The notes under the pieces are model-generated. The model worked only from the letters and a program-made list of their open reading frames with translations, searched no databases and was not told the origin of the DNA. A DNA stretch of 5,909 nucleotides, from the NCBI GenBank assembly GCA_007128525.1, contig SKXG01000426.1:1-5909 (forward strand). The letters are read 5' to 3'. The DNA comes from Pseudomonadales bacterium (GTDB lineage: Bacteria > Pseudomonadota > Gammaproteobacteria > Pseudomonadales > Azotimanducaceae). The translations under genes and the position numbers were made by a program. Below, in pieces: positions 1 through 5,909 of this stretch. Each line of letters begins with the position of its first letter. Within the stretch, counting starts at the first letter, position 1.

Positions 1-362
1 ACTACATGCGTGGTCACCGTGATGATGTGGTGACAGCCGACTTTGTACCACCACACGCAGAGATCACAGCAGACTATGCGCCCGGCACCACCGAGGATGT
101 AAAGATGCCGGATGGCACCACCCTGCGTCTGCGCAAACTCGACCAAAACTACGATCCGCATGACCGGGTTGCAGCAGCGAGCTATGTCCACCGCAAGCGA
201 AATCAGGGTGAAATCGTTACTGGCCTGCTGTACCTCGATCCCGACGCCGATGACCTGCACGACACACTACAGGTAACGCAGACACCCCTAAACGCACTGA
301 CCGAACCAGATCTAAGCCCGGGCAGTGCGGCACTACACGACATCAATGCCAGGTTCCGCTAA
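1..362 (+). CDS. korB: 2-oxoacid:ferredoxin oxidoreductase, beta subunit (KorB-like), C-terminal part only
   Basis: This is the 3' end of a gene that begins left of the window; the reading frame is open from base 3 and ends at TAA 360-362. About 119 residues are visible. In this family the beta subunit binds thiamine diphosphate and, with the alpha subunit, oxidatively decarboxylates a 2-oxoacid such as 2-oxoglutarate to the acyl-CoA, reducing ferredoxin in the cytoplasm. Counting from the Met at base 6, the family-like tail is visible: RLRKLDQNYDPHDR (41-54), GEIVTGLLYLDPDADDLHD (68-86), TPLNAL (93-98) and SPGSAALHDINARFR (104-118). These match my memory of KorB C-termini, including the dipeptide TG before LLY. 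The cofactor-binding part is outside the window, so the substrate (2-oxoglutarate or another 2-oxoacid) cannot be decided here. The Met at base 6 is very unlikely to be the true start. The alpha subunit gene would be expected just upstream. Confidence 0.82.
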   Translation, partial: YMRGHRDDVVTADFVPPHAEITADYAPGTTEDVKMPDGTTLRLRKLDQNYDPHDRVAAASYVHRKRNQGEIVTGLLYLDPDADDLHDTLQVTQTPLNALTEPDLSPGSAALHDINARFR

Positions 363-486
363 GCCGAGCCCTTACAAACTTGCGCAGCACCCCTGCACCA
401 TGATGGATCTGATCAGTTGCACTTGGGGCGGCAGGCATCGAAGATGTCCCGCTCCAATGTTGATCGTCCACAGGTAGAGCGCGGCA

Positions 487-1635
487 ATGACTAGAACACT
501 GGCTGTCCTTTGCGCTCTGTTGCTGCAGGGCATGTCCGCTGCCTCCGCGTCTGAGCCGAGCGAACCCAGCTGGTCAGTCGTCGGTGATGTTCGTGGTGGT
601 TACTTTGGCAGCCGCACTACCAATCGTGCTGGTGTACGCAGTGAGACCGACGAAGCCCGGGCACGGCTGCGCCTGGCATTGCGCGGTCAGCTTGACCCGC
701 GCTGGTCTGTCCATGCCGGCATGGCCACGCGCTATGGCTCTGACCAGACACAAAGCAGCCTCTACCTGCGCGGCTATCCGCCAGAGCGTGGCGGCACCCG
801 TCTTGGCGACACAACGCTGGACAGGCTGCAACTGGCCTACCAGTCGCCAGACGACAGCTGGCGGATTACGGTCGGCAGAATGCAGACACGTTCAGCCATG
901 CCGGACCTGATGAACAAGTCGCTCGACCGCAAGAACAGCTCGAATATCAGCGTCAACTGGACCGATGGTCTGCACCTTGAGGTCGGACGCTTGAGCGCTT
1001 GGCAGACTCACCTGATCCTGCAGCACAACCACCGCAAAGGTTCCAGCTCCGTCACCCGGGCACCGCTCGACTTTAGCGCACGCCGCAGCAGAGTGTCGGC
1101 ATTCATCAGCCTGGACAACCGCCATCCGGTTGGTCCGGTGGTACAACGCACCTTGGGAATCACCTGGCTGCCGCAAGCGCTCGCCCCGCAAGGTATCGAC
1201 GATCCGGAGCGCCGAGACTATGTGATTCTGACGACCAAAGTGGCTGCAGCCTGGCCACTGGGACAACAGGGTCAGCGGCTGATCTGGGGCCTGGAAACCG
1301 GCTATGCCCCCATTCGTCCAGATGCCGAAGTCATGGCTACCGGTCGTACCGGCCGGGCCGGCGGTTTTGCCTGGCATACGTCGTTGACCCTGTTCGACCT
1401 GATGCCGGACCATAATCTCGGCATCATTTATGGTCAGACTGAAGCCGGCTGGCTGCTGTCGCCGGACTTTCGACCCAACGACAACACGGCTGAGATTCGC
1501 TATCAGCGACGATTCCCGGGTGCCTGGTCATTCGAGGCCCGGTACCGTTTCCGGGAAGAGCGTCGCATACCCTGGGACGTTGAACAGGGCCGGCGAGATG
1601 CCGATGTCTATGTCCGCCTGACCGGGCGGCTGTAA
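487..1635 (+). CDS. Putative outer-membrane beta-barrel protein (porin-like), function unknown
   Basis: A protein of 382 residues that I do not recognise by name. Residues 1-21 form a good Sec signal peptide: Thr-Arg near the N-terminus, a hydrophobic core LAVLCALLL (5-13), and an Ala-Ser-Ala site at 19-21 with predicted cleavage before Ser22. The mature part is rich in Arg, Gly, Tyr and Trp and shows many short stretches of alternating polar and apolar residues typical of transmembrane beta-strands, for example 28-41, 57-69, 73-82, 112-119, 124-131, 161-168, 203-210, 264-273, 310-317, 334-342 and 346-356. Turn-like Gly/Asp/Asn/Pro segments lie between them. No long apolar helix follows the signal peptide. 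The segment with GWLLSPDFRPND (321-332) followed by EIRYQRRF resembles the last strands of putative porins in Gammaproteobacteria, from memory. The chain ends in Leu rather than the common terminal Phe, so the assembly signal is not classical. The start is supported by AGGTAGAG at 472-479, seven bases before ATG. The gene stands alone between a metabolic gene and a reductase, so context gives no substrate. Confidence 0.72.
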   Translation: MTRTLAVLCALLLQGMSAASASEPSEPSWSVVGDVRGGYFGSRTTNRAGVRSETDEARARLRLALRGQLDPRWSVHAGMATRYGSDQTQSSLYLRGYPPERGGTRLGDTTLDRLQLAYQSPDDSWRITVGRMQTRSAMPDLMNKSLDRKNSSNISVNWTDGLHLEVGRLSAWQTHLILQHNHRKGSSSVTRAPLDFSARRSRVSAFISLDNRHPVGPVVQRTLGITWLPQALAPQGIDDPERRDYVILTTKVAAAWPLGQQGQRLIWGLETGYAPIRPDAEVMATGRTGRAGGFAWHTSLTLFDLMPDHNLGIIYGQTEAGWLLSPDFRPNDNTAEIRYQRRFPGAWSFEARYRFREERRIPWDVEQGRRDADVYVRLTGRL

Positions 1636-1645
1636 CCGTGCCCGG
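1622..1645 (+). terminator. Possible weak intrinsic terminator across the stop codon of the barrel protein gene
   Basis: CCGGGC at 1622-1627 is perfectly complementary to GCCCGG at 1640-1645, giving an all-GC stem of six pairs. Inside it GG (1628-1629) can pair with CC (1636-1637), leaving a two-base bulge. The loop contains the TAA stop codon of the barrel gene (1633-1635). It is followed by CATTTCTAT, a short and interrupted T stretch, so this would be an inefficient terminator at best. Chance pairing in GC-rich DNA is a real alternative. Confidence 0.3.
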
Positions 1646-1710
1646 CATTTCTATCACTGACGGGATACTGCACACTGGTGCCCATCTGATCTGAAATGAC
1701 GCGATGCATG

Positions 1711-1718
1711 GGAGGTGA
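1711..1718 (+). promoter_or_regulatory. Strong Shine-Dalgarno sequence that fixes the reductase start
   Basis: GGAGGTGA matches the complement of the 3' end of bacterial 16S rRNA at all eight bases. It lies immediately before ATG 1720. Only four bases separate GGAGG from the ATG, shorter than usual, but no other nearby ATG is better placed: the in-frame ATGs at 1696 and 1708 lie upstream of the site and have no such sequence before them. It is by far the best ribosome site in the window. Confidence 0.7.
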
Positions 1719-1719
1719 C

Positions 1720-2724
1720 ATGCGCAACCTTCAGGTACTGCTCGCCCGCTATCCGGATGGCCCGGTCACCACGGACTGCTATCAGTTTCGAGAAGCCGAT
1801 GTTCCCGAGCCTGCAGACAGAGATGTTGTGGTGCGCCATATCTATCTGTCCTGTGACCCCTATATGCGCGGCCGCATGCGTCCGGGACCGAACGCCTTCA
1901 AGCTCGGAGAGCCGATTCCAGCCCGCGTGGTCGGCGAGGTCCTGCGGTCGCGGCATCCCGAATACCAGGAAGGCGACCTGGTCTGGGATTTTCTGACCTG
2001 GGCCGAGTACTCACTGGCCCCTGACGGCAAACAGCTGCGCAAAATTGATCCAGCACTGGGCCCGATCTCAAATGCGATTTCCGTTCTGGGCATGCCCGGA
2101 CTGACAGCCTGGGTCGGGATGTACGACATCGCCGATGCGACTGCTGGCGAAACGGTCTTCGTATCCGCGGCCAGCGGCGCCGTCGGCCAACTGGCCGGGC
2201 AACTGGCGCGGGTACGTGGCTGTCGGGTGGTTGGCAGCGCCGGCAGCGCAGAGAAGGTCGATCACATCGTCAATACTCTGGGTTTTGATGCCGGCATCAA
2301 CTACAAGACAGAAGATCTCGGTGCACGGCTGGACGCGCTGTGCCCGGACGGTATTGACGTTTACTTCGACAATGTCGGCGGTGCCACGCTGGATGCCGTC
2401 TTGAGCCGGATCAACCGCGGTGCGCGAATACCCGTCTGCGGGCAGATCTCACGCTACGATGATCCAGATGCCGCGCAGCCACGCAACCTCCACAGGCTGG
2501 AAGCGCAGCAGGCCACGCTGACACCATTCCATGTCGCCAACCACATGGACCGCTACGACACCGTGATTCCACAAATTGCCGAGCTGCTCCGCGATGGCCG
2601 GATCCGTTATTTCGAGGACATCGTTTATGGCATCGACAACGCACCTGAGGCCTTTATCCAGATGATGCGCGGCGACAACCTGGGCAAGCGCCTGGTACGC
2701 GTTGGTCCCGACCCGACCATTTAG
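1720..2724 (+). CDS. NADP-dependent medium-chain oxidoreductase (CurA / prostaglandin reductase / leukotriene B4 dehydrogenase type)
   Basis: A cytoplasmic reductase of 334 residues, a usual full length for this zinc-independent medium-chain family. Members use NADPH to reduce the carbon-carbon double bond of alpha,beta-unsaturated ketones and aldehydes; E. coli CurA, which acts on curcumin, is a close model. In order one sees CDPYMRGRM (45-53), a hallmark of the family; LGMPGLTAW (123-131); the nucleotide-binding turn SAASGAVGQLAG (149-160) of the Rossmann fold; GSAGSAEK (172-179), whose Lys is expected to contact the 2'-phosphate of NADPH; YFDNVGG (215-221); and ARIPVCG (235-241). No zinc-binding cysteine pattern is seen, as expected. 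I chose ATG 1720 because of the GGAGGTGA just before it and because MRNLQVLLARYPDG aligns with the start of CurA, as remembered; the in-frame ATG at 1696 would add eight residues with no support. The gene ends 37 bases before the ABC transporter genes, so co-transcription is possible. The natural substrate cannot be told; detoxification of reactive carbonyls is an inference. Confidence 0.92.
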   Translation: MRNLQVLLARYPDGPVTTDCYQFREADVPEPADRDVVVRHIYLSCDPYMRGRMRPGPNAFKLGEPIPARVVGEVLRSRHPEYQEGDLVWDFLTWAEYSLAPDGKQLRKIDPALGPISNAISVLGMPGLTAWVGMYDIADATAGETVFVSAASGAVGQLAGQLARVRGCRVVGSAGSAEKVDHIVNTLGFDAGINYKTEDLGARLDALCPDGIDVYFDNVGGATLDAVLSRINRGARIPVCGQISRYDDPDAAQPRNLHRLEAQQATLTPFHVANHMDRYDTVIPQIAELLRDGRIRYFEDIVYGIDNAPEAFIQMMRGDNLGKRLVRVGPDPTI

Positions 2725-2761
2725 CCCATAGAAAGCTGTCACGCCAACACCAGGAACCCGA

Positions 2762-3505
2762 ATGGACCTGTCAGAAACTGCCCAACGTCGCGATACAGAT
2801 CCGGAAGTTGTGTTCTCAACCCGGGGGCTGACCAAGGTCTACCAGATGGGCGAGGTGACCATTCAAGCTCTACGCGGGGTCGACCTCGACCTGTACGCTG
2901 GCGAACTTTCCGTCATGCTGGGTGCGTCCGGCTCAGGCAAGTCGACGCTGCTGAACATACTGGGTGGTCTGGACAGCGCAACCGACGGCAGCGTCCGCTA
3001 TGGCGAGCAGGATCTGGTACAGGCCAGCGATCGCACACTGACCCAGTTCCGGCGTGATCATGTCGGTTTCGTGTTTCAGTTCTACAACCTGATTTCCAGC
3101 CTGACTGCGCTGGAGAACGTGGCCATCGTTACCGAGATCAGCCGCAATCCGATGCGCCCGGAAGATGCGCTGGCGCTGGTCGGGTTGCAGGACCGCATGG
3201 ATCACTTTCCGTCTCAGCTCTCCGGCGGCGAACAACAGCGTGTTGCCATAGCCCGCGCCATAGCCAAGAAACCCGCCGTACTGCTGTGCGATGAGCCCAC
3301 CGGTGCCCTCGACTCCAAAACTGGTATCCGCGTTCTGGAGGCCATCGCCACCATCAACCAGGAAATGGGGACAACCACTGCCGTGATTACGCACAACGAG
3401 GTCATCGGTGACATGGCTGATCGCGTCATTCGACTCAGTGATGGGCGAGTTGCCGACATACGCGTCAATAAACACAAAAAGAAAGCTGCCGAACTGCACT
3501 GGTAA
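2762..3505 (+). CDS. ABC transporter ATP-binding protein, LolD/MacB/YbbA type
   Basis: A single nucleotide-binding domain of 247 residues with every expected motif intact: Walker A GASGSGKS (54-61), Q-loop Gln106 in FVFQFYNL, signature LSGGEQQR (153-160), Walker [10 protein letters not shown] (172-180) with catalytic Glu178, D-loop GALD (181-184), and switch His211 in ITHN. The sequence [18 protein letters not shown] after the Q-loop, and [14 protein letters not shown], are characteristic of the LolD, MacB and YbbA group. These proteins drive FtsX-type permeases rather than classical importers. The protein is cytoplasmic, binds the inner face of the membrane and must act as a homodimer, since only one ATPase gene is present for a permease with two halves. 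The first 16 residues are a polar extension before the core, and the end is basic ([11 protein letters not shown]). AGGA at 2752-2755 lies six bases before ATG. The permease gene starts nine bases after the stop, so both are surely in one operon. Confidence 0.96.
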   Translation: MDLSETAQRRDTDPEVVFSTRGLTKVYQMGEVTIQALRGVDLDLYAGELSVMLGASGSGKSTLLNILGGLDSATDGSVRYGEQDLVQASDRTLTQFRRDHVGFVFQFYNLISSLTALENVAIVTEISRNPMRPEDALALVGLQDRMDHFPSQLSGGEQQRVAIARAIAKKPAVLLCDEPTGALDSKTGIRVLEAIATINQEMGTTTAVITHNEVIGDMADRVIRLSDGRVADIRVNKHKKKAAELHW

Positions 3506-3514
3506 AGCGTCAAC

Positions 3515-5899
3515 ATGCGCCAGCGGCTGATACAAAAAAGGAGCCTCCATCGGAAGTTGCAGCGCGACCTGACTACAATGAAAGGTCAGGTCGCCGCCAT
3601 AGGCCTGGTGGTTGGCGCCGGTGTCATGATGCTGATCGTGTCGCTGACGTCACTCGATGCGGTGCAGCTCTCACAGGAACGCTTCTACAGCAGCCATCAG
3701 TTTGCCGACATTTTCGCGGACTTGACGCGTGCACCAGACGGGCTGACAGAACGGGTTGGCCAGATACCGGGTGTCAACCTGGTTGAGTCCCGCATTCGGG
3801 CTCCGCTGCGGCTGGAAGTGCCGGGCTTCGACGATCCGGTGCGTGGACTGATACTGTCAGTGCCTGAAGGCCGCCAACCTTACCTGAACCAGTTGCACCT
3901 GCGTGAAGGCAGCCTGCCCACGCCCGGTCGCGCCGATCAGGTGCTGATCAGCGAACCCTTTGCCGAGGCGCACGGACTGCGACCCGGCGATTCGATTCGC
4001 GCCATCATCAATGGCCGGGCGCAGCAACTGAGCATATCCGGTGTTGCCCTGTCACCTGAGTTCGTCTACCAGACCGGACCGGCTGATCTGCTGCCAGACT
4101 ACGAACGCTTCGGCGTGTTCTGGATGAATCACCGCGCCCTGGCGAACGCCTTTGGTCTGGACGGCGCCTTCAACTCGCTGGTGCTGAGTCTGCAGTCCGG
4201 CGCCAGCGCCGACGCCGTCATTGAGGCGCTCGATGCCATGCTGGCACCTTATGGTGGCATTGGCGCCTACGACCGGGATGACCAAAGCTCCCACCGGTTT
4301 CTGAGCGAGGAGATTCAGCAGCTGCGCGTCATGGCAACCGTGCTGCCCACCATCTTCCTCGGCGTGGCCGCCTTCCTGCTCAACGTGCTGATGGGGCGCA
4401 TCGTGCGGACGCAGCGTCAGCAGATCGCCGTATTAAAAGCCTTCGGTTACAGCAACACAGATCTGGCCTGGCACTTCGGCCTGCTCACCGGGCTCATTAC
4501 CCTGATTGGCGCTGCGCTTGGTGTCGTGTTCGGCGCCTTGGCGGCTGAAGCGCTGGCCGGCATTTACGCCGAGTATTTCCGCTTCCCGGACATGGTATTC
4601 CGGCTGCAGCCACAGATTATTGCACTGGCCATACTGGTGTCCGGAGGAGCGGCGCTGCTCGGCACCTGGCGCGCTGTCCGCAGTGCGGTGATTCTGCCGC
4701 CGGCGCAGGCCATGCGCCCCCCGGCACCGGAAGTCTTTCACCATGGCCTGCTGGAACGCTCCTGGCTCGGCCGTCGCATGGATCAGTCGAGCCGGATCAT
4801 TCTCCGCAACCTGAGCCGGCATCGTTACAAAGCCAGCCTGTCAGCCCTCGGTATTGGCCTGTCCGGCGCCCTGCTGCTGCTCGGCAACTATCAGTTCAAT
4901 GCCATAGACGTGCTGCTCGACACGCAATACCGGAAGGTGCTGAAAATGGACCTGCACCTGAGCTTCTCCGATCCCACCTCCGAACGTGCCCTGGCTGAGC
5001 TGCGCGCCGAACCTGGGGTCTGGTATGCCGAGGGCTACCGTGCCGTGCCCGTCACCTTGCGCAACGGCCTGCGGAGCTACCGCACGGCCATCGAAGGCAT
5101 GGACGCTGAGCCGCAGCTGCGCGCACTGATCGACAGCGAGCATGGCAATCTGCGGCTGCCGGAAGAGGGCCTGGTGCTGACCGACTTTCTGGCCAGTTAC
5201 CTGGAGGTTGCCCCTGGCGATCAGCTCCAGGTGGATCTTATGGACGGCCGGCGCCGCAGTTTCGATGTTGCTCTCAGTGCCACTGTCAGTGAGCCGATTG
5301 GGGTTGGCGCCTATATGGACCGACGAGCCGTCAACCGGCTGATGCGGGAAGGTCCTGCGATCACCGGTGCCTGGCTGCTCATTGACCGAAGCCAGCAGGA
5401 GGCGTTGTTCGCGTCATTGTGGGAGAAACCTCGCGTCGCCAGCATTGGCATGATCAGCGAGGCGGAACGCAACTTTCGAACCTACATCGATGACACCATG
5501 CTGGTATTCATGATCATTTTGCTGCTGCTCGCTGGTTCCATCGCGTTTGCTGTGGTCTACAACAACGCGCGTATCGCATTCGCGGAACGATCCAGAGAGC
5601 TTGCCACCCTGCGCGTACTTGGCTTCACCCGCGCCGAAGTGGCCTGGATTCTGATCGGTGAGATTGCCGTGATCACGCTGGTGGCCATTCCAATCGGCTG
5701 GCTGTTCGGCACCGGTTTTGCGTTACTGTTGAACGAGGCCATGAGCATGGATCTGTTTCGGATTCCGTTCGTGCTAACGCCGGCAACATTTGCATTCTCG
5801 GCAGGCGGCGTGCTGCTGGCAACCGTCCTGTCCCTGTCACTGATCGCACGTCGATTGCACAGGCTGGATATGATCTCGGCACTCAAGACGGTTGAGTGA
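3515..5899 (+). CDS. ABC transporter permease with two fused FtsX/LolC-like halves
   Basis: An inner-membrane protein of 794 residues built as a tandem duplication. Half 1 has an apolar helix at about 24-46, a periplasmic domain to about 270, then helices at about 272-294, 320-348 and 367-387. Half 2 has a helix at about 441-460, a second periplasmic domain to about 660, then helices at about 661-682, 710-738 and 757-777. That gives eight predicted membrane segments, as in a LolC plus LolE pair in one chain. After the second helix of each half comes the FtsX coupling segment that contacts the ATPase: RQQIAVLKAFGYSNTDL (301-317) and RSRELATLRVLGFTRAEV (692-709). Size and partner resemble E. 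coli YbbP with YbbA, and also permeases found with HlyD-type adaptors. Such complexes extract lipids or lipoproteins, or pump drugs or peptides from the periplasm, by mechanical coupling; which of these applies here is not visible. ATG 3515 has only a weak ribosome site (GGTAAAG, 3501-3507). AAGGAG at 3538-3543 lies inside the frame and could serve a later start such as TTG 3557; both choices keep all helices. Confidence 0.93.
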   Translation: MRQRLIQKRSLHRKLQRDLTTMKGQVAAIGLVVGAGVMMLIVSLTSLDAVQLSQERFYSSHQFADIFADLTRAPDGLTERVGQIPGVNLVESRIRAPLRLEVPGFDDPVRGLILSVPEGRQPYLNQLHLREGSLPTPGRADQVLISEPFAEAHGLRPGDSIRAIINGRAQQLSISGVALSPEFVYQTGPADLLPDYERFGVFWMNHRALANAFGLDGAFNSLVLSLQSGASADAVIEALDAMLAPYGGIGAYDRDDQSSHRFLSEEIQQLRVMATVLPTIFLGVAAFLLNVLMGRIVRTQRQQIAVLKAFGYSNTDLAWHFGLLTGLITLIGAALGVVFGALAAEALAGIYAEYFRFPDMVFRLQPQIIALAILVSGGAALLGTWRAVRSAVILPPAQAMRPPAPEVFHHGLLERSWLGRRMDQSSRIILRNLSRHRYKASLSALGIGLSGALLLLGNYQFNAIDVLLDTQYRKVLKMDLHLSFSDPTSERALAELRAEPGVWYAEGYRAVPVTLRNGLRSYRTAIEGMDAEPQLRALIDSEHGNLRLPEEGLVLTDFLASYLEVAPGDQLQVDLMDGRRRSFDVALSATVSEPIGVGAYMDRRAVNRLMREGPAITGAWLLIDRSQQEALFASLWEKPRVASIGMISEAERNFRTYIDDTMLVFMIILLLLAGSIAFAVVYNNARIAFAERSRELATLRVLGFTRAEVAWILIGEIAVITLVAIPIGWLFGTGFALLLNEAMSMDLFRIPFVLTPATFAFSAGGVLLATVLSLSLIARRLHRLDMISALKTVE

Positions 5900-5905
5900 C
5901 GGACT

Positions 5906-5909
5906 ATGG
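5906..5909 (+). CDS. Possible start of a third operon gene, cut by the window end
   Basis: An ATG lies at 5906-5908, six bases after the permease stop codon, with GAG (5894-5896) nine bases upstream as a weak ribosome site. Only four bases are visible, so nothing about the product can be read. In many operons with this ATPase and permease type the next gene encodes a HlyD/MacA-like periplasmic adaptor, so that is the expectation by context only. Confidence 0.33.

Noticed and set aside
6..362. A complete small gene of 118 codons starting at ATG 6
   Set aside because: The sequence matches only the C-terminal tail of a much longer KorB-like protein and the frame is open to the window edge, so it is a truncated view rather than a short gene.
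417..445. TTGCAC and GAAGAT spaced 17 bases apart, as a promoter for the barrel gene
   Set aside because: Each hexamer matches the sigma-70 consensus at only three of six positions, no better than expected by chance in a gap of 124 bases.
400..477. Small frame of 25 codons ending within the ribosome site of the barrel gene, a possible leader peptide
   Set aside because: No Shine-Dalgarno sequence precedes the ATG, the codons show no regulatory pattern such as repeated identical residues, and no attenuator-like hairpins are visible around it.
511..513. Cys9 of the barrel protein as a lipoprotein lipid-attachment site
   Set aside because: It sits inside the apolar core of the signal peptide rather than after it, and a normal Ala-Ser-Ala cleavage site follows at residues 19-21.
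892..1413. Open frame of 173 codons on the - strand opposite the barrel gene
   Set aside because: It is fully antisense to a protein with a good signal peptide and ribosome site. The translated sequence is low in recognisable structure and has no family-like motif.
2933..3550. Open frame of 205 codons on the - strand opposite the ATPase gene
   Set aside because: It lies antisense to a gene with all ABC motifs intact. Its product has no recognisable domain, and such frames are common opposite GC-rich coding sequence.

Overview
The window reads as an ordinary stretch of a GC-rich (about 60% by eye) Gram-negative chromosome. A secreted beta-barrel protein with a cleavable signal peptide implies an outer membrane, and the CurA-like reductase and KorB homologue fit a proteobacterium. 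Gammaproteobacteria is my best guess, from resemblance alone. All genes are on the + strand. I see no mobile elements, CRISPR arrays, tRNA or rRNA genes, or clear signs of horizontal transfer.

Layout. (1) Up to 362: the C-terminal end of a 2-oxoacid:ferredoxin oxidoreductase beta subunit (KorB-like), with the rest lying left of the window. (2) 363-486: a gap of 124 bases with no convincing promoter or gene. (3) 487-1635: an exported protein of 382 residues that looks like an outer-membrane beta-barrel or porin. A GC-rich hairpin spans its stop codon and may be a weak terminator. (4) 1720-2724: a zinc-independent, NADP-dependent medium-chain reductase of the CurA / prostaglandin-reductase type. 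Its start is set by a very strong Shine-Dalgarno sequence. (5) 2762-3505 and 3515-5899: an ABC transporter pair, made of a LolD/MacB-type ATPase and a large FtsX-type permease with two fused LolC-like halves. (6) 5906: an ATG that is probably the start of a third operon gene. In related operons this is often a periplasmic adaptor, but only four bases are visible here.

How they work together. The ATPase and permease are separated by 9 bases and almost certainly form one inner-membrane complex. It would be a type VII (mechanotransmission) ABC system, which moves periplasmic domains with ATP energy rather than carrying solute through a channel. The reductase lies only 37 bases upstream and may be co-transcribed, but I see no biochemical link. 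The KorB fragment belongs to a separate upstream operon of central carbon metabolism. I found no convincing undescribed system. The points most worth a second look are the substrate of the fused permease, the unassigned barrel protein, and the start site of the permease.
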